This document shows, one piece after another, positions 8,356 to 16,073 of a stretch of 64,000 nucleotides of DNA. The stretch covers positions 372,001 to 436,000 of the forward strand of contig NZ_JAAXLS010000001.1 in NCBI RefSeq assembly GCF_012328925.1. Reading direction: 5' to 3'. The notes below the pieces were generated by a model that was not told where the DNA came from, did not search any database, and saw only the letters and a list, made by a program, of their open reading frames with translations. The position numbers and the translations under genes are program-made. Position 1 is the stretch's first letter; every line of letters begins with the position of its first letter. Source of the DNA: Amycolatopsis acididurans. GTDB taxonomy: Bacteria > Actinomycetota > Actinomycetes > Mycobacteriales > Pseudonocardiaceae.

Positions 8356-9398
8356 CACACACGCTCCTGGGTCCGGCGGCCGAGCAGGCCCGCGGGTTTG
8401 AACTGCAGCACCGCGACGATCACGAAGAACGCGCAGCCCAGCCCGAACTGCCCGCCCAGCGCCGGGATGTAGCCGGTGAGCAGCGCGATCGACAGGCCGA
8501 CCACGATGCCGCCGACCAGTGCGCCCGCGATGCTGTCCAGACCGCCGAGGGTGGCCGCCGCGAACGCGTAGACCAAGATCTTGTCCATGAACGTCGGGTC
8601 GAGGTAGGTCGTGGGCGCGGCCAGGCAGCCGGCGAGCGTGCCGACCGCGGCCGCCAGCGCCCAGCTGCTCTGCACCGTCCGTCCGATGTGGATACCCAGT
8701 AGCCGGGACGGTTCCACCCCGGCGGACACGCAGCGGAACGCGAGGCCGAGCTTGGTCCGTGACAGCGACAACTGCAGCACCACGACGACGGCGACCACGA
8801 GCAGTGCGGTGCCGAGGCTGGTGTAGTACAGCCGGGCGCCGCCGATGGTGATGAAATCGTCGGGCCCGGTGGGGAACAGCGTCGGGAAGCCACGCGGATC
8901 GAAACCCCACAGCAGCGCGGCGAGCGCGTTGAGGGCCAGGTACAGGGCGAGGGTCACGATCGTGATCGCGAGGTGATTGGCCGGATCGAACGGCCGGATC
9001 AGCACCCGTTCGATCCCGGCGGCGGCCGCCGCGGAGACCACCATTCCGGCGATGATCGCCACGACGAGCGGCAGCGCCCATTTCTCCGCCGCGGTGAACG
9101 CCAGGTAGGTGCCGACCATCGCCATCGCGCCCTGCGCGAAGTTGATGACACCGGTGGCCTTGAACACCAGCACGAGTGCGAGCGCCACCATGCCGTAGAG
9201 GACGCCGTTGCCCACGCCGTCGAGAACGCGTTGCAGGTACAGGGTGGGGCCGCCGTCGATGATCGCGTAGACCGAGAACAGCGCCAGCAGCCCGGCGACG
9301 ACACCGAGACCGGTGGTCGCCGATCGCCGGCGGCTCGCGGCGAGCACGTCGCCGTCACGAGGTCGCGCGGTGGCCCGGCCGGTAGTAGGGATCGCCAC
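8355..9398 (-). CDS. Branched-chain amino acid-type ABC permease (LivH family)
   Basis: 347 residues from a GTG start preceded by AAGGAGG. It is a hydrophobic protein with LivH features: G-V-L-Y-G-M-V-A-L-A-L-V-L-V-F near the first membrane segment and I-N-F-A-Q-G-A just after it. The N-terminal region of about 30 residues before the first membrane segment is longer than usual. The 30-bp gap to the ATPase gene upstream is the only real gap in this minus-strand operon, and it carries the ribosome-binding site. Confidence 0.9.
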   Translation of the reverse strand: MAIPTTGRATARPRDGDVLAASRRRSATTGLGVVAGLLALFSVYAIIDGGPTLYLQRVLDGVGNGVLYGMVALALVLVFKATGVINFAQGAMAMVGTYLAFTAAEKWALPLVVAIIAGMVVSAAAAAGIERVLIRPFDPANHLAITIVTLALYLALNALAALLWGFDPRGFPTLFPTGPDDFITIGGARLYYTSLGTALLVVAVVVVLQLSLSRTKLGLAFRCVSAGVEPSRLLGIHIGRTVQSSWALAAAVGTLAGCLAAPTTYLDPTFMDKILVYAFAAATLGGLDSIAGALVGGIVVGLSIALLTGYIPALGGQFGLGCAFFVIVAVLQFKPAGLLGRRTQERV

Positions 9399-9428
9399 TG
9401 GAGAACACCCTCCTTTGGGTGAGCGTGG

Positions 9429-10187
9429 TCAGTAACCGAGATAAGCGCGCCGCACCGACTCGTCGTCGCGCAGCCGCGCCGCCGGGCCGGTGATCGCGAC
9501 CGAGCCCGCTTCCAGCACGTAGCCCCGCTGTGCCATGTCGAGCGCCAGCGCGGCGTTCTGCTCGACGATGACCATGGCGACCGCGCGTTCCTCGCACACC
9601 CGCGCGAGGACACCGAACAGCTGCCGCACGACGATGGGCGCGAGGCCGAGCGAGGGTTCGTCGAGCAACAGCAGCCGCGGCCTGCTCATCAGCGCCCGCG
9701 TGATCGCCAGCATCTGCTGCTCGCCGCCACTGAGGCTGCCCGCCGACGTGGTCCGTCGCTGCGCCAGGCGCGGGAAAACGTCGTACCAGTAGGCGATATC
9801 GGTCTTGAGCTGCTTGTCGCGCCGCACGAAACCACCCGCGCGGATGTTGTCCTCGACGCTGAGGTCGGCGAGCGTGCCCCGGCCCTGCGGGACCATCGAC
9901 ACCCCGAGGCGCACCACGTCGTAGGTCGACTTCCCGCCGATCGGCTCGCCCGCCAGCAGGAGCTCGCCGTCGGTGCGCACCAGACGGCAGATCGACCGCA
10001 GCAGCGTGGTCTTGCCGGCTCCGTTCGCGCCCAGTACCACCACGACCTCGCCGTCCGCGACGGTCAGGTCGACGCCGTGCAGGCATTCGACGTCGCCGTA
10101 GTACGCGCGGACATCGCGCAGCTCCAGCAGGTTTTCCCGTCGCGAGGCCTGGGTGGTGCCGTCGGCCTCGGCGGCCTGGGCGGTCAT
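9429..10187 (-). CDS. Liv-type ABC transporter ATPase (LivF family)
   Basis: 252 residues. Walker A reads G-A-N-G-A-G-K-T-T at 53-61, the signature is L-S-G-G-E-Q-Q, and Walker B ends L-L-L-L-D-E-P followed by S-L-G-L-A-P, as in LivF proteins. It drives import together with the LivG-like ATPase. ATG at 10187 overlaps the livG-like stop by four bases. About 20 non-conserved residues precede the ABC domain. Confidence 0.93.
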   Translation of the reverse strand: MTAQAAEADGTTQASRRENLLELRDVRAYYGDVECLHGVDLTVADGEVVVVLGANGAGKTTLLRSICRLVRTDGELLLAGEPIGGKSTYDVVRLGVSMVPQGRGTLADLSVEDNIRAGGFVRRDKQLKTDIAYWYDVFPRLAQRRTTSAGSLSGGEQQMLAITRALMSRPRLLLLDEPSLGLAPIVVRQLFGVLARVCEERAVAMVIVEQNAALALDMAQRGYVLEAGSVAITGPAARLRDDESVRRAYLGY

Positions 10188-10948
10188 ACCGGCGTCCCGA
10201 GGTAGGCCTCGACCAGCTCCGGGGAGTCCCGCAGCTCGGCAGGGGTGCCGGCGACGAGGTTGCGCCCGAAGTCGAGTGCGAACACGTAGTCGGAGATCGA
10301 CATGACGAACTGCATGTGGTGCTCCACGAGTAGAAGCGTGATCCCGCGTTCTTCGCGCAGCCGCAGCAGCAGCTCGCCCAGTTCGCGGACGTCGCCGTGC
10401 GTCAGCCCGCCCGCGGGCTCGTCGAGCAGGAGCAGCCGCGGGTCGCTGATCAGCGCCCTGGCCAGCTCGACGCGTTTGAGCGTTCCGTACGGCAGGCCCG
10501 TGCACTCGCGGTGAGCCACATCGGTGATCTCGAAGTAGTCGAGCATCGCGTACGCGCGCGCCCGCAGCGCCCGGTCCTCGCGCGCGGCGGGCCAGCCCAG
10601 CACCGAGGCCGCGAAGCCGACGCGGCCGCGGGCGTGCCGTCCCACCATCACGTTCTCGAGCACGCTCATACCGGGCCAGAGTGCGAGGTTCTGGAAAGTC
10701 CGGGCGATGCCGAGCCCGGCGAGGTCGGCCGGATGGGTGGAGAGCAGATTCCCTCCGCCGAAGGTGATCCGGCCCGACGCGGGCTTCACCAGACGGCTGA
10801 TGGCGTTGAAGGCGGTGGTCTTCCCGGCGCCGTTCGGGCCGATGAGGGCACAGATCTGTCCTTCGTGGACGGTGAGCGAGACGGCGTCGAGTGCGGTCAC
10901 GCCGCCGAAGCGGACGGTGACCTTGTCGAGGGTGAGCAGCTCGGTCAT
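10184..10948 (-). CDS. Liv-type ABC transporter ATPase (LivG family)
   Basis: 254 residues. Walker A is G-P-N-G-A-G-K-T-T at 37-45. The signature motif is the altered Y-G-T-L-K-R-V-E form common in LivG, and Walker B is L-L-L-L-D-E-P-A-G-G-L. The C-terminal extension (V-A-G-T-P-A-E-L and beyond) is also LivG-like. Its ATG overlaps the CoA transferase stop by four bases, which ties substrate activation and uptake into one transcript. Confidence 0.93.
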   Translation of the reverse strand: MTELLTLDKVTVRFGGVTALDAVSLTVHEGQICALIGPNGAGKTTAFNAISRLVKPASGRITFGGGNLLSTHPADLAGLGIARTFQNLALWPGMSVLENVMVGRHARGRVGFAASVLGWPAAREDRALRARAYAMLDYFEITDVAHRECTGLPYGTLKRVELARALISDPRLLLLDEPAGGLTHGDVRELGELLLRLREERGITLLLVEHHMQFVMSISDYVFALDFGRNLVAGTPAELRDSPELVEAYLGTPV

Positions 10949-12159
10949 AACACGCCGTCCGCTCTGAGCCGGGCCAGCCGCTCGCCGTCGGCGACCGCGC
11001 TGAGCACGGCATCGGTGTCGGCACCGAGCGCGGGGCCGGTGCGGTCGATCTCGCCGGGGGTGCGGGAGAACTTCGGGACGACGCCGTTCATGGGCAGCTC
11101 CGTGCCGTTTCCGTTGCGCCGCCAGAGGATCATCTCGCGCGCGGCGAAATGCGGATCGGTCAGGATCGAGGCGGCGGTGTTGATCCGGCCGACCGGGACA
11201 CCGTGCTCGCGCAACTGCTCGATGAGCTCGCCGCTCTTGCGGGTCGCAGTCCACGCCGAGATGAGCGCGTCCAGTTCGGCCATCCGTGCCCCACGGCCCT
11301 GGTGGGTGGCGTAGCGCTCGTCGCGCGCCAGCTCCGGGCGGCCCATCGCCTCGGCGAGGCGGGTGAAGACCGAATCGGCGTTCGCGGCGATGACGACCTC
11401 GGCGTCGTCCGCAGTGGGGTACACATTGGACGGTGCGACACCGGCGAGCACGCTGCCGCTGCGCCGGCGCAGCACACCACCGGCGTGGTAGTCGGCGAGC
11501 GTGGACTCCATCAGCGCGAAGACCGCCTCGTAGATCGCGACGTCCACCTCCTGGCCGGCGCCGCTGGAGGACCGTTCGGTCAGCGCGGCGAGCGTGCCGA
11601 TGACGGCGAACAGCGAGGCCAGCGAGTCGCCCAGGCTGATGCCCGTGCGCGCCGGACGGTCGCCGGGAGATCCCGTGGTGTAACGGATCCCGCCGACCGC
11701 CTCGGCGACGCTGCCGAAACCCGCCTCGCTGGAGTTCGGGCCCGTCTGCCCGAAACCGGAGACGTGGACCATGATGATGCCGGGGTTGTCACCGCGCAGC
11801 GTCTCGTAGTCCAGGCCCCAGCGGGCCATCGTGCCAGGGCGGAAGTTCTCCAGCACCACGTCGCAGGAGGCCGCGAGCTCGCGCACCAGCCGCTGGCCGC
11901 GTTCGTCGCGCAGATCGATGGTCACCGACTTCTTGTTGCGGCCGATCGCGGGCCACCACAACGATTCCCCGTCCTGGGTGATGCCCCAGCGGCGCATGGG
12001 ATCGCCGGCCTGCGGCGGTTCGATCTTGATGACCTCGGCGCCGTAATCGGCCAGCAGCTGGCCGGCGAACGGCCCGGCGATGAAGCTGCCGAGCTCCAGA
12101 ACTCTGATTCCGTGCAGGGGACCCAACGGTGCGCCGCCTCTCGAATCGACAGTGGACAC
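10945..12159 (-). CDS. CaiB/BaiF-type (class III) CoA transferase
   Basis: About 404 residues of the formyl-CoA transferase/alpha-methylacyl-CoA racemase family: N-terminal R-V-L-E-L-G-S-F-I-A-G-P-F, then G-A-E-V-I-K-I-E and the N-K-K-S-V-T-I-D-L-R stretch. The aspartate in G-I-S-L-G-D-S sits where the catalytic Asp is expected. The start is uncertain. GTG at 12159 has no clear ribosome site and abuts the operator. TTG at 12126 has GAGAGGCGG before it. A TTG at 12189 would place the operator inside the gene. It heads the ABC-amidase operon and probably activates the imported acid by CoA transfer (inference). Confidence 0.85.
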   Translation of the reverse strand: MSTVDSRGGAPLGPLHGIRVLELGSFIAGPFAGQLLADYGAEVIKIEPPQAGDPMRRWGITQDGESLWWPAIGRNKKSVTIDLRDERGQRLVRELAASCDVVLENFRPGTMARWGLDYETLRGDNPGIIMVHVSGFGQTGPNSSEAGFGSVAEAVGGIRYTTGSPGDRPARTGISLGDSLASLFAVIGTLAALTERSSSGAGQEVDVAIYEAVFALMESTLADYHAGGVLRRRSGSVLAGVAPSNVYPTADDAEVVIAANADSVFTRLAEAMGRPELARDERYATHQGRGARMAELDALISAWTATRKSGELIEQLREHGVPVGRINTAASILTDPHFAAREMILWRRNGNGTELPMNGVVPKFSRTPGEIDRTGPALGADTDAVLSAVADGERLARLRADGVL

Positions 12160-12161
12160 AT

Positions 12162-12173
12162 ATTGCACACAAT
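12162..12173. promoter_or_regulatory. GntR-type operator at the CoA transferase promoter
   Basis: ATTG-CACA-CAAT, the arm pattern of FCD-type GntR regulators. The same arms recur as ATTG-CATA-CAAT at 13061-13072 on the other side of the gntR gene. Confidence 0.6.
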
Positions 12174-12303
12174 CCGGATCGGGGTACAAGGGTGCGTCAA
12201 CACTTTTGTAGATTTTCGTGTCCGAATCGTTCGTTCCGCGCGCAGCCGGTGACTCTGCGCGTACCCTCTACTCCCGAGCGAGACGAACAGGGGGCGCCAG
12301 CCG

Positions 12304-13029
12304 ATGGCCACCAGCGCTGAGGACACGAACACGGTCGCCGTCGCCTACGGTGGTGGCCCGATGCCGGAGCGGGGCATGTCCGGGCCGGCGCTGGCCTACA
12401 GCTCGATCCGGTCCTGGATCGTGGAAGGGAAGCTGCGGCCCGGCGAACGGCTCATCGAGCAGCGCATCGCGGCCGAGCTGAACCTCTCGCGGACGCCCGT
12501 GCGCGAAGCGGTGCGCATGCTCGCCGCCGACGGTCTCGTGGTGACCGAACGCAATCGCGGCGCCGTCGTGCGCACGCTGGGCCGGCAGGACGTGCTCGAC
12601 CTGTACGAACTGCGCGCGCGGCTGGAGTCCTACGCGTGCGAGCTCGCCGCCTCGCGTGCGACGCCGGACGATCTGGAGGCCATCGACGCGGGGATCCGCG
12701 ACTTCGGCAAGGCGTTGCGGCGCAGGGATCTGGACCGCCTGGAGCGCACCCGGCTGATCGGCGAGGCGAACCGGCACGTACACGCGGCGATCATCACGGC
12801 CAGCCGGCACAGCAGGCTCGCCCACCTGCTCAGCAGTGCGGTGGACGCCCCGCTGGTCTTCGAGGCGTTACGGGAATTCTCGAACCGTCAGCTGGAACGG
12901 TCGAATCTGTTCCACCAGCTGATCAGGGACACCATCGCCAAGGGTGAACCGGTGCGCGCCGCGCAGTTGATGCACGAGCACATCATGCTCGGCCGCGACC
13001 AGATCCTGGCGGACCTCAACCGCGGGTAG
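12304..13029 (+). CDS. GntR-family regulator with FCD ligand domain
   Basis: 241 residues. A non-conserved head of about 25 residues is followed by the winged helix (A-Y-S-S-I-R-S-W-I to residue ~95, with L-S-R-T-P-V-R-E-A-V-R the recognition helix). An all-helical FCD domain fills the rest, with H-x(3)-I and L-x-x-E-H-I residues of the kind that bind metal and organic acid ligands. It is divergent from the CoA transferase/ABC/amidase operon and upstream of the crotonase-SDR pair. Matching ATTG-N4-CAAT palindromes lie on both sides, so it probably controls both; the effector may be the substrate acid or its CoA ester (inference). Confidence 0.9.
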   Translation: MATSAEDTNTVAVAYGGGPMPERGMSGPALAYSSIRSWIVEGKLRPGERLIEQRIAAELNLSRTPVREAVRMLAADGLVVTERNRGAVVRTLGRQDVLDLYELRARLESYACELAASRATPDDLEAIDAGIRDFGKALRRRDLDRLERTRLIGEANRHVHAAIITASRHSRLAHLLSSAVDAPLVFEALREFSNRQLERSNLFHQLIRDTIAKGEPVRAAQLMHEHIMLGRDQILADLNRG

Positions 13030-13057
13030 TTGTGGTCGCCGCCTTCCTTCGGGCATC

Positions 13058-13075
13058 TTGATTGCATACAATCAA
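13058..13075. promoter_or_regulatory. GntR-type operator before the crotonase-SDR pair
   Basis: TTGATTG-CATA-CAATCAA, with perfect 7-base arms around the same ATTG-N4-CAAT core as at 12162-12173. It lies 30 bp before the crotonase start codon. An open frame beginning with TTG inside it is not a real start. Confidence 0.7.
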
Positions 13076-13105
13076 CTTCTTCGCCGCCGAGAAGCCGGAG
13101 GGCTC

Positions 13106-13885
13106 ATGCTCGCGCAGGACGACTTCACCCGGATCCGGATCGAGGTTCGCGACGACGGGATCGCGACGCTGGTCCTCAACCGCCCGGAGCACGGCAACGC
13201 CGTCGACGATGCCATGCATTCGGAACTCACCACCGTCTTTTCCCGTGCCCGCGCCGATTCCCGCGTGAAGGCCGTGGTACTCACCGGGGCGGGCACGACG
13301 TTCTGCCGGGGCGGTGACAGCAGTCCGTCGCGCACGTTCACCACGATCACCGGCCTGGCTCCGGTCCAGGAGGCAAGGCTCATCGTGGAAACGTTGCTGG
13401 ACCTGGAAAAACCCGTCATCGCCGCGGTCAACGGCGACGCACTGGGGCTCGGCGCGATACTGGCCACGCTGGCGGACGTCGCGTTCGTGGCCAGGACGGC
13501 GAGCATCGGCGACCGGCACGTTCTCGGTGGGGTGACGGCGGGCAACGGCAGCGCCGCGCTGTGGCCGCTGATCGTCGGCGTGAACCGCGCGAAGTACCTG
13601 CTGCTGGGCGGCGAGGTGCTCACCGCGGATGAGGCCGTCGGCATCGGTCTCGCGCACGAAGTGGTCGATGATCCGGTGGCCTCGGCGACCGCGCTGGCCC
13701 AGCGGTGGGCCCGGCTGCCGCAATTCGCGCTGCGGACGACGAAATCGGTGCTCAACGTCCATCTCAAGGCCGCCGCGGGCCAGGCGCTGGAATACGGGCT
13801 CGCACTGGAGGAACAGGCGATGGCGGGACCGGAGTTCGCGGCCGTGCTCGCCGGCCGCCGCGGAAACTCGACGAGGGAGAACTGA
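13106..13885 (+). CDS. Crotonase-family protein lacking both hydratase glutamates
   Basis: 259 residues from the ATG at 13106, which has GGAGGG in front. The crotonase fold is clear: R-P-E-H-G-N-A-V-D near 27, the oxyanion segment T-F-C-R-G-G-D near 65, and V-N-G-D-A-L-G-L-G near 109. The two acids used by true enoyl-CoA hydratases are gone in my alignment: the Glu of G-G-G-C-E is Ile118 and the Glu of Q-P-E is His138. It is therefore more likely an isomerase, hydrolase, lyase or another crotonase reaction. It is coupled to the following SDR. Confidence 0.88.
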   Translation: MLAQDDFTRIRIEVRDDGIATLVLNRPEHGNAVDDAMHSELTTVFSRARADSRVKAVVLTGAGTTFCRGGDSSPSRTFTTITGLAPVQEARLIVETLLDLEKPVIAAVNGDALGLGAILATLADVAFVARTASIGDRHVLGGVTAGNGSAALWPLIVGVNRAKYLLLGGEVLTADEAVGIGLAHEVVDDPVASATALAQRWARLPQFALRTTKSVLNVHLKAAAGQALEYGLALEEQAMAGPEFAAVLAGRRGNSTREN

Positions 13886-14772
13886 TGCTGGACTTCACCG
13901 GGCGCGTCGCGATCGTGACCGGCGCGGGACACGGCCTCGGCCGTCGGTACGCGCTCGACCTGGCGCGCCGCGGCGCGCGCGTGATCGCCAACGACATCGA
14001 CGCCGCCGAGGGCGTGGTCGCCGAAATCGCGGCGGCCGGGGGAGTGGCGGTGGCCGAGTCCACCAGCGTCGCCACGCCCGAGGGCGGACAGGCCATTGTG
14101 GACAGGGCGATGGCCGAGTTCGGGCGCCTGGACGTGCTCGTCAACAACGCGGGCATCGCCCGCACCAACGAGTTCGCCGGGATCGTCTACGACGACGTGC
14201 TGGCGTCGCTGCGGGTCCACCTGCTCGGCGCCTTCCATCTGCTGCTGCCGGCCTGGCGGGTGTTCCGCGACCAGGGCGGCGGGCGGGTGGTCAACACGAC
14301 CTCCGCGGTGGGCGTGTTCGGCCAGCGGCGTTCCAGTGTGTACGCCGCCGGGAAGATGGGGATCGTGGGCCTGACGCGGGTGCTCGCCTTGGAGGGCGAG
14401 CCGGACGATATCCGGGTCAACGCGATCGCGCCGGTGGCGCAGTCGCGAATGGCCGGGGACGTGTACGGCCGGCTGGACCCCAAACTCGATCCGGCGTACG
14501 TGTCGGCGGTCGTGCTCGCGCTGGCGCATCACTCCTCCACGGTGACCGGCGAGGTGGTCTCGGCCGGTGGCGGACGCGTTTCGCGACTGCTGCTGGCCGC
14601 CACCGAGGGAATCTTCGAACCGGAACTGAACGACGACGTGGCGGCGGCGCGGCTGAACGAGGTGTGCGCCGACGAACGTGTGGTCGCCGTCCCCGGCTGC
14701 GCGATGGACGAAATCGACCTCATCCGCGCCAGTTTCCCCGAACTCGCCGACTTCCGCATGGCGCCCCGCTGA
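13885..14772 (+). CDS. Short-chain dehydrogenase/reductase, long form
   Basis: 295 residues, about 45 longer than classical SDRs. NAD(P) loop T-G-A-G-H-G-L-G at 12-19, N-N-A-G at 87-90, catalytic Ser140, Tyr153 and Lys157. The G-H-G-L-G-R-x-Y-A and N-D-I-D pattern and the added C-terminal region resemble the 3-hydroxyacyl-CoA dehydrogenase domain of peroxisomal multifunctional enzyme 2, so a 3-hydroxyacyl-CoA substrate is reasonable. The ATG shares one base with the crotonase stop. A close paralogue follows another Glu-less crotonase at 39.3 kb. Confidence 0.88.
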   Translation: MLDFTGRVAIVTGAGHGLGRRYALDLARRGARVIANDIDAAEGVVAEIAAAGGVAVAESTSVATPEGGQAIVDRAMAEFGRLDVLVNNAGIARTNEFAGIVYDDVLASLRVHLLGAFHLLLPAWRVFRDQGGGRVVNTTSAVGVFGQRRSSVYAAGKMGIVGLTRVLALEGEPDDIRVNAIAPVAQSRMAGDVYGRLDPKLDPAYVSAVVLALAHHSSTVTGEVVSAGGGRVSRLLLAATEGIFEPELNDDVAAARLNEVCADERVVAVPGCAMDEIDLIRASFPELADFRMAPR

Positions 14773-14780
14773 CGGACAAT

Positions 14781-14813
14781 GCCCGGCCGCCCCGGGGAAA
14801 GGGGCGGCCGGGC
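14781..14813. terminator. Strong hairpin between convergent genes
   Basis: A 13-bp perfect GC stem (GCCCGGCCGCCCC and its complement) around a GGGGAAA loop. It lies between the SDR stop and the lipoyl-protein stop, so it can serve both strands. No T-run follows, which is usual in high-GC actinobacteria. Confidence 0.75.
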
Positions 14814-14817
14814 CCGG

Positions 14818-15063
14818 TCAGGCGGGCGAGTCGATCACGCAGAGCAGGTCGCGCACCTCGATCACGTCCCCGCTTTCGCCCCGCAGTTCGCTGACCACGC
14901 CCGCGTGCGGCGCGACGATCATCTGGCGGGCCTTCTCCGCCTCGATCTCGACCAGATCGGCGTCCTTGGCGACTTCCTCGCCTTCCTCGACGTACCAGTC
15001 GATGATCTCCGCGTCGCTCATGCCCATCGACAGCTGGGGCAGCCGGACCTCGTGCCGTGCCAT
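14818..15063 (-). CDS. Free-standing lipoyl-domain protein (81 residues)
   Basis: One biotinyl/lipoyl domain and nothing else. The hairpin E-I-E-A-E-K-A places the lipoylated lysine at Lys44, and G-V-V-S-E-L with G-D-V-I-E-V form the second half. Normal E2 proteins follow this domain with a subunit-binding domain and a ~230-residue acyltransferase core; here the frame stops at the end of the domain. It directly follows E1-beta and should be the swinging arm for this E1. What takes the acyl group from it is not encoded nearby. The ATG at 15063 is two bases from the E1-beta stop. Confidence 0.85.
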   Translation of the reverse strand: MARHEVRLPQLSMGMSDAEIIDWYVEEGEEVAKDADLVEIEAEKARQMIVAPHAGVVSELRGESGDVIEVRDLLCVIDSPA

Positions 15064-15065
15064 GT

Positions 15066-16073
15066 TCACTCCGCCTCGTTCAGTGTGCGCCGCACCGCGG
15101 CGACGACCTTGTCCTTCGTGGGATAGATCTGCTTCTCCAGCGCCGGGCTGAACGGCACGTGGGTGTCGTCGGTGGTGACTCGTACGACCGGGCCGCGCAG
15201 CGAACCGAAGCAGTCCTCGGCCACGCGCGCCGCGATCTCGCTGGCCGCGCTGCAGGTGCGGTTCGCGGGATCGACCACGACACAACGCCCGGTGCGGCCG
15301 ACCGACTCCAGAATCGTCGGCCAGTCCATCGGCACGAGCGTGCGCGGATCGATCACCTCGGCGCTGATCCCGTCCTCGGCCAGCTCGCGGGCGGCGTCGG
15401 TCGCCAGCACGCAGCCGAGCCCGATCCCGATGATCGTGACGTCGGTGCCGCGCTGCCGGACGGCGGCCGAACCGAGCGGCACCAGGTGGTCCTCGGCCTC
15501 CGGGATCGGCCCGCGTCCCTTGCGGCCCCACAGGTTCGCGTCCTCGAAGCACAGCACCGGGTTGTCGTCGCGGATGGCGGATTTGAGCAGGCCCAGCAGA
15601 TCCGGCGCCGTCGACGGCAGGATGATCTTCAGTCCGGGCACGTTCATGAACATCGGGTACGGCCGGTCGGCGTGATGTCCCGCGGTGCCGCCGTGGTAGT
15701 ACAGCGCCGCGCGCACCACGACGGGCAGCGTGGCCTGACCGCCGAACATGTAGCGCGCCTTGGCCAGTTGCGAGACGAACTGGTCCATCGCGCCGAACAC
15801 GAAACTCGCCACGGTCAGGTCGACGATCGGGCGCAGCCCCGCCATCGCGGCGCCCGCGGCCACCCCGATCGACCCGGCCTCGGCCAGCGGCAGGTCGCGC
15901 ACGCGCGCGGGCCCGAACGACTCCAACGCTCCCGCGGCGGCGCCGAAGACGTTGGCGCGCAGGTCCTGGCCCATGAGGATCACCCGCTCGTCGCGCGTCA
16001 TCTCCTCGCGCTGCGCCTGGTTGATCGCCTGCAGGAAACCGAGCTGCTTGGCACGCGTGGACGCGGTCTTCAC
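15066..16073 (-). CDS. 2-oxoacid/acetoin dehydrogenase E1 component, beta subunit
   Basis: 335 residues, transketolase pyrimidine-binding plus C-terminal domain. It shows M-G-Q-D near the start, L-A-E-A-G-S-I-G-V-A-A-G-A-A (with the Glu expected to activate thiamine diphosphate), and an E-V-I-D-P-R-T-L-V-P-M-D segment typical of pyruvate/acetoin-type E1-beta. GTG at 16073 overlaps the alpha-subunit stop as GTGA. With E1-alpha it would decarboxylate or cleave a 2-oxo acid, acetoin or a diketone and pass the acyl group to lipoate. Confidence 0.9.
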   Translation of the reverse strand: MKTASTRAKQLGFLQAINQAQREEMTRDERVILMGQDLRANVFGAAAGALESFGPARVRDLPLAEAGSIGVAAGAAMAGLRPIVDLTVASFVFGAMDQFVSQLAKARYMFGGQATLPVVVRAALYYHGGTAGHHADRPYPMFMNVPGLKIILPSTAPDLLGLLKSAIRDDNPVLCFEDANLWGRKGRGPIPEAEDHLVPLGSAAVRQRGTDVTIIGIGLGCVLATDAARELAEDGISAEVIDPRTLVPMDWPTILESVGRTGRCVVVDPANRTCSAASEIAARVAEDCFGSLRGPVVRVTTDDTHVPFSPALEKQIYPTKDKVVAAVRRTLNEAE

